From contig JAWVZU010000271.1 of assembly GCA_033722075.1 (NCBI GenBank), positions 1-5,021 of the forward strand: DNA of 5,021 nt, written 5' to 3'. Position 1 is the stretch's first letter, and each line of letters starts with the position of its first letter. Below the pieces are notes generated by a model, which was not told the DNA's origin, did no database searches, and saw only the letters and a program-made list of their open reading frames with translations. The position numbers and the translations under genes were made by a program. This DNA comes from JAWVZU01 sp033722075. GTDB lineage: Bacteria > Pseudomonadota > Gammaproteobacteria > Xanthomonadales > SZUA-38. Below are positions 1-5,021 of the stretch, in pieces.

Positions 1-73
1 GCAATCAAATTTGGATTTCAGATGTTGCTTCTCGCCTGTCAGGCCCGCGCAGATCAAGGATGATCTAAAGGCA

Positions 74-1252
74 ATGCCAAGAAAATCTCCGTACCGCCCG
101 CTGTTCGTTGCGCTTGCGCTTAACCTCATGTGCGTGAGCAGCGCCCTGGGCGCAAAGTCCACAACTGCATATCTGCCCATCACCCTGTTTCATCTAAGCA
201 AATACGGGTATGACTCGACCTACGATTACCGTCTTGGCGTGTTCGATCTCGCGTCTGGACAGATCCTGGGGCGTGTTGACATCGAGCTGCCGTATACAGT
301 CTTGGTATCGGACCGAACAAAGCAAGTCTTCGTCGGCACCTATCTCCGGCAGCTTTACCGAGTCAATGCAGAGTCCCTGGAAATTGAACGTTCACGCTCA
401 GGCGTGGGCCTCATCATCGCCATGGAGGAGGATCCGGCTGCTGACCCAGGCGCCTTGCTTGCATTGACTTGGGAGGGAGAGCTGAGTTGGCTGTCACCCG
501 ATAGTTTCGCTGTCATGGATTCACTACAAGTTGGCTACCGTGGTTCGCGCCTGGTTCTCGATACAGAGAGGCGGCGCGCCTATGTGTTTGCTAGTCCAGA
601 GCTGTTGATTTTCGACCTGGACAGTCACGACATCGTCGGTAGGTCAAACGGGAAATTTACTGGCGGAGCAATCGACAAGAAGAATCAATTACTTTATGCC
701 GATACGGGTAACTCGGTTTCCGTTATTTCGTTGGAGAACGATGAACTCGAGGTCTTGCAGGTCGTTCAAAATACTACCAATAAGCCCATTTCCGACGCGC
801 TGCAATATGATCCTGTATCGACCCGCTTGTTCGTTCCGTCCCTGTCTGCTGTGTTGGTGCTCAGCACGGATAAGTTGAAGGACGGAATTTTCTCCGGCGA
901 AGTCATTGAAACTTCCCCGTTGGTCTCCGGTTTCAATTTGGACGTCGATGGGCGGCGGCTCTACATGGTTCACGCCACAGACGAGCCGCTTTGTCCTCCG
1001 CTGTTCCCTTGCCCACGCGAGTTCTATCAACCGGACCCGTTGCGGCTCCACGTGTTTGACGCTGATACTGGCAAGCTTATCGATCGAAGGACACTGCCGC
1101 CGGCAGTTGGCAGTAGGGCGCGCGGACAATTTCTTTCCGGATCGGCCCCCATAGCTCGTGCGGTGCCCGGGCTGTCGGGCTGGGGTGGACCGATACTGTT
1201 GGCTTTGATATTGATCTGCACGGCCGCACATTTGCAGCGGCGGAGCCGGTAA
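74..1252 (+). CDS. Secreted beta-propeller repeat protein with IPTL-CTERM-like C-terminal sorting tail
   Basis: The 392-residue product has no recognised enzyme motif and its role is unknown. Residues 1-27 form a Sec signal peptide: basic start (PRKSPYR), hydrophobic core (LFVALALNLM), likely cut near ALG/A. The body (about 50-345) alternates two strand patterns typical of YVTN/WD-like propellers: 'VFDLxSGxxxG' types at 54-66, 177-189, 215-227 and 325-337, and 'DxxxxRLYV' types at 78-88, 162-171, 245-255 and 289-299. This fits roughly six or seven blades. C307 and C313 (C-x5-C) sit in a proline-rich insert and could form a disulfide after export. The C-terminus has VPGLSGWG (364-371), a hydrophobic stretch and a basic end (RRSR). 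The reading frame is open from a TTG at 11, but ATG 74 is preferred because it starts directly at a normal signal peptide; AAGGA at 56-60 is a distant, weak ribosome site. The coding sequence is visibly poorer in GC than the genes downstream. Surface or outer-envelope anchoring is inferred. Confidence 0.85.
   Translation: MPRKSPYRPLFVALALNLMCVSSALGAKSTTAYLPITLFHLSKYGYDSTYDYRLGVFDLASGQILGRVDIELPYTVLVSDRTKQVFVGTYLRQLYRVNAESLEIERSRSGVGLIIAMEEDPAADPGALLALTWEGELSWLSPDSFAVMDSLQVGYRGSRLVLDTERRRAYVFASPELLIFDLDSHDIVGRSNGKFTGGAIDKKNQLLYADTGNSVSVISLENDELEVLQVVQNTTNKPISDALQYDPVSTRLFVPSLSAVLVLSTDKLKDGIFSGEVIETSPLVSGFNLDVDGRRLYMVHATDEPLCPPLFPCPREFYQPDPLRLHVFDADTGKLIDRRTLPPAVGSRARGQFLSGSAPIARAVPGLSGWGGPILLALILICTAAHLQRRSR
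1163..1249 (+). other. IPTL-CTERM-like protein-sorting segment (encoded)
   Basis: This part of the propeller gene encodes VPGLSGWG, then about 15 mostly hydrophobic residues (GPILLALILICTAA), then HLQRRSR at the very end of the protein. The three-part layout (motif, membrane segment, basic cluster) is that of the IPTL-CTERM family, whose consensus is close to I/V-P-T-L-S-x-W-G and which is linked to exosortase H. The P, L, S, W and G positions are kept; the usual T is G here. No sorting protease is encoded in the window. An ordinary C-terminal membrane anchor is the alternative. Confidence 0.65.
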
Positions 1253-1282
1253 CGCAGAAACGGATCAGGTTTGCGTGATCTG
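1252..1282 (+). repeat. Inverted repeats just after the propeller gene stop codon; possible weak terminator
   Basis: Two mutually exclusive hairpins can form. One pairs ACGC and AAAC (1252-1255, 1258-1261) with GTTT and GCGT (1269-1276), with a two-base bulge. The other pairs CGGATCA (1261-1267) with TGATCTG (1276-1282), with one G-T wobble. They start at the last base of the stop codon, where a terminator or 3'-end-protecting structure would be expected. No run of T follows, so this is not a standard intrinsic terminator. Confidence 0.3.
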
Positions 1283-1510
1283 GTCGCCCAGCTTTCGCCA
1301 TGTTGTCCGAATTAAAGCGCAACCATGAAGGCATGACGACGTGAAGAAAGAACCCCAAGAATAGGCGGTTTAGCCGTATGGCGCCCCCCATGTCCCCCTT
1401 CAAGTCTTTATGTCTTCATGGTTCCCGCTTTGGCGCTCGCAGAGCGCCGTCGGCTGCGTCACTTGGGATATATTGGTCGCCGGGGTGAACCTGGGAGAAC
1501 CGACCGCACC
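1253..1510 (+). other. Intergenic region without a convincing gene
   Basis: These 258 bases lie between the propeller gene and the membrane protein gene. The only plus-strand ATG frames are very short, for example 14 codons from 1300 with no ribosome site. A minus-strand open frame at 1077-1403 runs into the propeller gene antisense and resembles nothing known. The region holds an inverted repeat right after the propeller stop codon and a perfect 7-bp hairpin at 1432-1448. TATATT at 1469-1474 could be a -10 element for the next gene, but no matching -35 is visible. Confidence 0.6.
1432..1448 (+). repeat. Perfect 7-bp inverted repeat upstream of the membrane protein gene
   Basis: GGCGCTC (1432-1438) and GAGCGCC (1442-1448) are separated by GCA. 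The repeat is 62 bases before the chosen ATG at 1511. It has no T-run after it, so it is unlikely to be a terminator. It could be an operator or a leader hairpin, depending on where transcription starts, which cannot be seen. Confidence 0.4.
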
Positions 1511-2092
1511 ATGATCCCGCTTTGGGTGAAGATCGGCTATACGGTCATGGCCGTCGGCGTGGCCGTGATCTACTGGTACCGCTACGGACCGCAGAATTTT
1601 CTGTGGTTTTCCGACATTGCGCTGTTCGGGATGGTTGCGGGTCTGTGGCTGGAGTCGGCGCTGATCGCGAGCGTGCTCACCGCCGCCGTGCTGCTGCCGG
1701 AGTTGCTCTGGAACGCCAGTTTCTTCGGCCGCCTCCTCAGCGGCCGCAGCGTGAGCGGTCTCGCCGACTACATGTTCGAGAAGGAAAGACCGCTATGGCT
1801 GCGCGGCGTCTCGCTGTTCCACATTCCCCTGCTGGTGGTCCTGGTGTGGGCGGTTTGGCGACTCGGCTACCGGACTGATGCGCTCCCCTATGTCATCGGT
1901 ATCGGCTGGATCGTGCTGCCGCTGAGCTACCTGCTGACCGACCCCGAGCGCAACATCAACTGGGTTCACGGCTTTGGGCCGACGCGGCATCGGCCCTGGC
2001 ACCCGCTCGCCCACCTGGGCATCAGCATGGTGGGTTTTCCGGTGCTCGTCTTCCTCCCCGGCCATTGGTTCCTGACCTGGGCGTTCGGTTAG
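1511..2092 (+). CDS. Uncharacterised multi-pass membrane protein
   Basis: The product is 193 residues with about five or six membrane segments, at roughly 4-22, 34-52, 53-68, 98-118, 125-143 and 167-188. It resembles, from memory, a family of bacterial proteins annotated only as 'membrane-associated' or hypothetical. Features that I recall as shared are an early YGPxNFLWFSDIAL block (25-38), W46-L-E-S, LLPELLWN (61-68), a GLADYMF loop (83-89), SLFHIPL (101-107) and LTDPERNINWVHGFG (142-156). The clustered Asp, Glu, His, Trp and Asn residues at membrane edges suggest a catalytic or binding role rather than a simple structural one, but this is inference. An earlier in-frame ATG at 1418 would add 31 Arg-rich residues; it lacks a ribosome site, whereas GGGAGA (1493-1498) lies upstream of ATG 1511, though at 12 bases it is a bit far. 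It faces the downstream operon tail to tail. Function unknown. Confidence 0.85.
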   Translation: MIPLWVKIGYTVMAVGVAVIYWYRYGPQNFLWFSDIALFGMVAGLWLESALIASVLTAAVLLPELLWNASFFGRLLSGRSVSGLADYMFEKERPLWLRGVSLFHIPLLVVLVWAVWRLGYRTDALPYVIGIGWIVLPLSYLLTDPERNINWVHGFGPTRHRPWHPLAHLGISMVGFPVLVFLPGHWFLTWAFG

Positions 2093-2134
2093 GGGCGCGC
2101 AGTTCTGCGGTCCGGGTCTCCGAACTTCCTAGCC
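2087..2134. repeat. Convergent gene junction with imperfect inverted repeat over both stop codons
   Basis: Only 36 bases separate the stop codons of the membrane protein gene (TAG, 2090-2092) and the iron-sulfur subunit gene (TAG, 2131-2129 on the minus strand). GGTTAGG (2087-2093) can pair with CCTAGCC (2128-2134) with one G-T wobble, and a small CGCAG/CTGCG dyad (2098-2102, 2105-2109) lies between. No T-run follows on either strand, so a bidirectional intrinsic terminator is not supported, though a structured shared 3' end is possible. Confidence 0.25.
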
Positions 2135-2587
2135 CAAGGCAGCTGATGCGTCCTTGATCGCCCGCCGGATCCGCACGTAGGTGGCGCAGCGGCACAGGTT
2201 GCCGTCCATGGCCTTGTCGATGTCCTCGTCGCTAGGCTGCGGGTTGTTCTTCAGCAGGTCGACGGCTGACATGATCTGGCCGGACTGGCAGTAGCCGCAC
2301 TGGGGCACGTCGATGGCCTTCCAGGCCTCGCGCACGGCCTTTGCCTCGGGCCCGTCCACCCCTTCGATGGTGGTGACCGACGAGCCCGCAACGCTGCTCA
2401 GCGGCGTTACGCATGCGCGCCGGGGCTTGCCGTCCACGTGAACGGTGCACGCCCCGCATTGGGAAATGCCACAACCGTATTTCGTCCCGGTGAGCTGGAG
2501 GTGGTCGCGCAACGCCCAGAGCAGGGGCATTTCCGCGGGAACGTCGAGCTCGACGGCCTTGCCGTTGACGGTCAGCTTGGTGCTCAT
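2129..2587 (-). CDS. (2Fe-2S)-binding small subunit of a molybdenum hydroxylase (IorA-like)
   Basis: This is the 152-residue electron-transfer subunit of a xanthine oxidase-family enzyme. It passes electrons from the Mo site in the large subunit to an external acceptor. The N-terminal ferredoxin-like domain (about 1-75) carries the plant-type cluster ligands C39, C44, C47 and C59 in KYGCGISQCGACTVHVDG context. The C-terminal helical domain (about 80-150) carries C97-G-Y-C100 and C132-R-C134, the ligands of the second cluster. All eight cysteines are present. The length equals that I recall for IorA of Brevundimonas diminuta isoquinoline 1-oxidoreductase (152 residues). The start ATG overlaps the stop of the large subunit gene (ATGA), with a strong GGAGGTGA site just upstream, so the two are translationally coupled. 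It has no signal peptide of its own and lacks the FAD domain of xanthine dehydrogenases. IorA-like subfamily is likely; the substrate is not known, so no symbol is given. Confidence 0.96.
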   Translation of the reverse strand: MSTKLTVNGKAVELDVPAEMPLLWALRDHLQLTGTKYGCGISQCGACTVHVDGKPRRACVTPLSSVAGSSVTTIEGVDGPEAKAVREAWKAIDVPQCGYCQSGQIMSAVDLLKNNPQPSDEDIDKAMDGNLCRCATYVRIRRAIKDASAALG

Positions 2588-4947
2588 GACTCACCTCCCA
2601 GGTCCAGTTGATTGCCCTTCGATCCGAAGATCGGCAGGTTGCGAATGCGCTTGCCGGTGGCGGCGAAGATCGCGTTGGTCAAAGCCGGTGCCGCGGGCGG
2701 CGTGGGCGGCTCTCCAACCCCGCCGGGCGGGGCGTGCGAGGCCATGATCTTCACTTCGAAGTGGCGCGGCGCCTCGCTCATCTTCATCAGCCGCCAGGAC
2801 GGGAAGTTGCTCTGCTCGATGGCCCCGTTCTTCGCGGTGATCTCGCCGTAAAGCGCGTTGGACAGGCCGTAAAGGCAACCGCCCTCCATCTGTGCCTCGA
2901 CGTGGCGGGTATTCACCACCGTGCCGGCATCGATGGCAGACCACACACCTGGAATGGTCAGGCGCCCGGAGTCGTCCACCTTGACCTCCACCACGGTGGC
3001 CACGTAGCTCAGGAACGAACGGTGCGCGGCGATGCCCAGGCCGTGCCCTTGAGGCAGCTCACGACCCCAACCCGCCATCTCGGCGGCCATGTTGGTGACG
3101 TCGGCCAGCCGGCCCGTGTCGATCGGGTATTCCTCCATCGGATCGCCGTAGTTGTCGTATTCGGCGCCTTCCTCTCGAGGGTCCACCAGGCGCGGCGGGC
3201 CGATCAGTTCCAGCAGGAAGTCCTTCGGATCCCGGTCTGCGGCCGCGGCCAGCTCCGCGGCAAAGCTCTGGATCGCAAAGGCGTGGTACACGTTGGCCAC
3301 GGACCGCAGCCAGCCGATGCGTACCTTGGCCGGGGCCGGGCCGGTCTCGAGCTGCAGGTTCGGAACGACAAAAGGATTGTCGGTGGCCCCCAGCCTGAGT
3401 TCGCCCCAGGACGGATCGGTGACTCCTGCCTGAAACGTCGACGGAATCGGCGGAAACACGGTGCGGTGCAGGAACGCGGTGCAGCGGCCCTCCTCGTCGA
3501 GGGCGCCTTCCAGGTGCTGGGCGCTGACGGAGTGGAAATAGCCGTGCTGCAGGTCGTCCTCGCGGGTCCAGGTCACCTTCACCGGCTTGCCGACCTTGCG
3601 CGCCAGCACTGCGGCTTCGGCCGCGAAGTCGGGCTTGGATTTACGCCCGAAGGCGCCGCCCAGCCACGTGGGCGTGACGGTAACCTGCTCCGGCTCCACG
3701 CCGGTGACGCCAGCGACCGTCGATCGCGCAGACTGGGGCGCCTGCACGCAGGCCCGGACCTCGCACTGATCGCCGTCCCAGCGGGCCGTCGCCGCCGGGG
3801 GCTCCATCGGCGACTGGGACAGGTGAGGCACGTAATAGTCGGCCGAGATCTTCTTGGCAGCGGAATCCAACGCTTTCTGCACGTCGCCCCGCTTGCGCCG
3901 GACCTGTCCGGACTGGTTGGCCGTTTCCAGCAACTGCTTGCGGAACGCGGTCGAGTCATAGTCCCCGTTTTCTCCCGCCTCCCATTCGATCTCCAGCGCA
4001 TCGCGTCCCCGGATGGCCGACCAGGTGTCTTTCGCGATGACCGCCACGCCGCCCAAGGGCTTGAACGTCGCCGGGGGCTCCAGCGCATCGAGCTGGATGA
4101 CCTGCAGCACACCGGGCACCTCCAGCGCCTTGCTGTCATCGAGCGATTTCACCCGACCGAAGACCACGGGTGGACGGGCGATCACGGCGTGCACCAGGTC
4201 CGGCATCTGCACGTCGATGCCGAAGGTGCCCTGACCGACGATGATCCTGGGAACTGTCAGCGAGGCCACGTCCTTGCCGATATAGCGCCAGTCCTCGCGG
4301 TCCTTCAGGCGCACCGCGTCCAGTTCCGGCACGGGGATCTCCGCGGCATCGGCTGCGAGTTCGCCATAGCCGATGCGACGTCCCGATGGGCCGTGGACGA
4401 CCTCGTGGAGCTTGCCGTGACATTCTTCGGCCTTCACATCCCAGCGCTGCGCCGCGGCGGCCTCGAGCATGTGCCGCATGCCCGCGCCGGCGGTCCGCAG
4501 GCGAGTGAGGTTGCGCCGTACCGAGCGCGAACCGTCCGTATTCTGGTCGCCGTATTTCGGGTGCCCGATGGCCTGGACGATCTCGATCCGGTCCCAGTCG
4601 GCTTCCAGCTCGTCCGCCAGGATCTGGGCCATGGCAGTCCACACCTGCTGCCCCATCTCCGAGCGGTGGCAGGTGAGCTTGACCGTGCCGTCGCTCTCGA
4701 TGGAGATGAACAGGCTCGGCGTCGCATCGCCGCCCTTGGCGTTCTTCAGTCCACCCGCCGTGCTGTCCGCGCGAGCGGGTCCGCTCCCGGCGAGGCTCAG
4801 GGCGAAGGCAAAGCCGGTCCCCGCGGCAATCCCGGCCAGGAAATCACGACGCGTGACCCGAGCGAGCGGGAGTTCGCGAAGTCCCGTCGACCCGCCGTCT
4901 CCTGCCTGTTTCCAACTCAGGGGTCCGGTTTCCATATGCAAAGTCAT
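2584..4947 (-). CDS. Tat-exported molybdopterin-binding large subunit of a molybdenum hydroxylase (IorB-like)
   Basis: The 787-residue product is the catalytic subunit of a xanthine oxidase-family enzyme, which hydroxylates an aldehyde or N-heterocycle using water. A Tat signal is clear: TRRDFLAG (32-39), a hydrophobic stretch and ARA (58-60) as cleavage site, after an unusually long 31-residue lead. The first Mo-binding domain repeat includes SQSPMEPPAATARW (377-390) and the cofactor loop GGAFGRK (430-436), followed by KVTWTREDDLQHGYFHS (457-473), a clade-typical block. The second half has GWLRSVANVYHAFAIQSF (545-562), the AIDAGTVVNTRHVEAQMEGG region (671-690), and GGVGEPPTPPAAPALTNAI (742-760), in which E746 of GVGEP corresponds to the family's catalytic glutamate. 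The length is close to IorB of Brevundimonas (about 780). ATG 4947 is chosen because GGAGGG lies five bases upstream; a second ATG at 4935 is possible. It comes first in the operon and overlaps the [2Fe-2S] subunit gene. Cofactor is probably molybdopterin cytosine dinucleotide by family analogy. The substrate cannot be told from sequence. Confidence 0.96.
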   Translation of the reverse strand: MTLHMETGPLSWKQAGDGGSTGLRELPLARVTRRDFLAGIAAGTGFAFALSLAGSGPARADSTAGGLKNAKGGDATPSLFISIESDGTVKLTCHRSEMGQQVWTAMAQILADELEADWDRIEIVQAIGHPKYGDQNTDGSRSVRRNLTRLRTAGAGMRHMLEAAAAQRWDVKAEECHGKLHEVVHGPSGRRIGYGELAADAAEIPVPELDAVRLKDREDWRYIGKDVASLTVPRIIVGQGTFGIDVQMPDLVHAVIARPPVVFGRVKSLDDSKALEVPGVLQVIQLDALEPPATFKPLGGVAVIAKDTWSAIRGRDALEIEWEAGENGDYDSTAFRKQLLETANQSGQVRRKRGDVQKALDSAAKKISADYYVPHLSQSPMEPPAATARWDGDQCEVRACVQAPQSARSTVAGVTGVEPEQVTVTPTWLGGAFGRKSKPDFAAEAAVLARKVGKPVKVTWTREDDLQHGYFHSVSAQHLEGALDEEGRCTAFLHRTVFPPIPSTFQAGVTDPSWGELRLGATDNPFVVPNLQLETGPAPAKVRIGWLRSVANVYHAFAIQSFAAELAAAADRDPKDFLLELIGPPRLVDPREEGAEYDNYGDPMEEYPIDTGRLADVTNMAAEMAGWGRELPQGHGLGIAAHRSFLSYVATVVEVKVDDSGRLTIPGVWSAIDAGTVVNTRHVEAQMEGGCLYGLSNALYGEITAKNGAIEQSNFPSWRLMKMSEAPRHFEVKIMASHAPPGGVGEPPTPPAAPALTNAIFAATGKRIRNLPIFGSKGNQLDLGGES
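2591..2598 (-). promoter_or_regulatory. Strong ribosome binding site of the iron-sulfur subunit gene
   Basis: On the minus strand this reads GGAGGTGA, nearly the full anti-Shine-Dalgarno complement, with GGAGG six bases from the ATG at 2587. It lies inside the last codons of the large subunit gene. With the ATGA overlap it supports the start choice and points to independent strong loading plus coupled translation of the small subunit. Confidence 0.8.
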
Positions 4948-4952
4948 GATCG

Positions 4953-4958
4953 CCCTCC
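4953..4958 (-). promoter_or_regulatory. Ribosome binding site of the large subunit gene
   Basis: On the minus strand this reads GGAGGG, five bases before the ATG at 4947. It favours that start over the in-frame ATG at 4935, which would drop only four residues and has no comparable site. Confidence 0.75.
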
Positions 4959-4970
4959 ACTTCGGTTCTT

Positions 4971-5011
4971 CGGCGCGTCAAAGCCGTGCGCCGGTCAGAC
5001 CGATGACCATA
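4971..5011 (-). promoter_or_regulatory. Leader/promoter region of the molybdenum hydroxylase operon with overlapping inverted repeats
   Basis: Between the operon start codon and the window edge there are two perfect dyads. CGGCGC (4971-4976) and GCGCCG (4988-4993) are separated by 11 bases, and GGTCA (4993-4997) and TGACC (5004-5008) by 6 bases; they share base 4993. On the minus strand TATGGT (5011-5006) could be a -10 element; its -35 would lie beyond the window. A TTGACG (4981-4976) is also present but has no fitting -10 before the gene. The GGTCA-N6-TGACC dyad next to the possible -10 could be an operator, and the GC-rich dyad a leader hairpin. All of this is inference from short motifs. 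Confidence 0.3.
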
Positions 5012-5021
5012 GCATGGGTCC

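Noticed and set aside
11..73. Upstream TTG start extending the propeller protein by 21 residues
   Set aside because: The added residues (Cys-rich, charged) would precede a complete signal peptide, and the ATG at 74 begins exactly where a normal signal peptide starts.
74..160. Lipoprotein signal at the Cys in LNLMC of the propeller protein
   Set aside because: The residue before Cys is Met, which does not fit a lipobox, and hydrophobic sequence continues past the Cys to a better Sec cleavage site.
689..1403. Minus-strand open frames opposite the propeller gene end (689-1231, 1077-1403)
   Set aside because: They are antisense to a better supported gene, have no recognisable domain, and their products look like shifted-frame translations.
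1253..1417. Remnant of an insertion sequence in the intergenic region
   Set aside because: No transposase fragment, clear terminal inverted repeats or target duplication can be seen; the hairpins alone are not enough.
1469..1474. TATATT as promoter -10 for the membrane protein gene
   Set aside because: No acceptable -35 lies 16-18 bases upstream, so it is not listed as a promoter.
1418..1510. Upstream ATG start of the membrane protein
   Set aside because: The 31 extra residues are Arg-rich, there is no ribosome site before 1418, and the recalled family start matches the ATG at 1511.
2087..2134. Bidirectional intrinsic terminator between the convergent genes
   Set aside because: The stem is imperfect, the loop is long, and there is no T-run on either strand.
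3579..4727. Other long open frames within the large subunit gene (3579-4139, 4136-4642, 4434-4727)
   Set aside because: Arg-, Ser- and Pro-rich compositions are typical of off-frame reading of GC-rich coding DNA, and the enzyme motifs lie unbroken in the main frame.

Overview
The window looks like chromosomal DNA from a GC-rich proteobacterium. It carries a molybdenum hydroxylase operon of the isoquinoline 1-oxidoreductase/aldehyde oxidase type, with a Tat signal, and a secreted protein whose tail resembles the IPTL-CTERM sorting signal known mainly from Proteobacteria. The exact genus cannot be read from the sequence.

Layout: (1) 74-1252 (+) encodes an exported protein with YVTN/WD-like beta-propeller repeats and a C-terminal VPGLSGWG + hydrophobic segment + basic tail. 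Its base composition is clearly lower in GC than the rest. (2) 1253-1510 is a 258-base gap with no convincing gene; it holds two candidate hairpins. (3) 1511-2092 (+) encodes a 193-residue multi-pass membrane protein of an uncharacterised family. (4) Only 36 bases separate it from the convergent gene pair on the minus strand. (5) 4947-2584 (-) encodes the large molybdopterin-binding subunit, 787 residues with a Tat signal. It overlaps by 4 bases (ATGA) with 2587-2129 (-), the 152-residue two-cluster [2Fe-2S] subunit. (6) 4948-5021 is the leader and partial promoter region of that operon, with strong ribosome binding site and overlapping inverted repeats.

How the genes work together: the two minus-strand genes very likely form one enzyme. 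The large subunit holds the Mo cofactor and active site, and the small subunit passes electrons through two [2Fe-2S] clusters. The Tat signal on the large subunit only suggests that the folded complex is exported to the periplasm with the small subunit carried along. No cytochrome c subunit or cofactor maturation gene is in the window, so the electron acceptor and substrate are open. The two plus-strand genes have no visible functional link to the enzyme or to each other. I see no mobile element, CRISPR array, tRNA or rRNA, and no evidence for a new multi-gene system. The most unusual item is the compositionally distinct propeller protein with a variant sorting tail.
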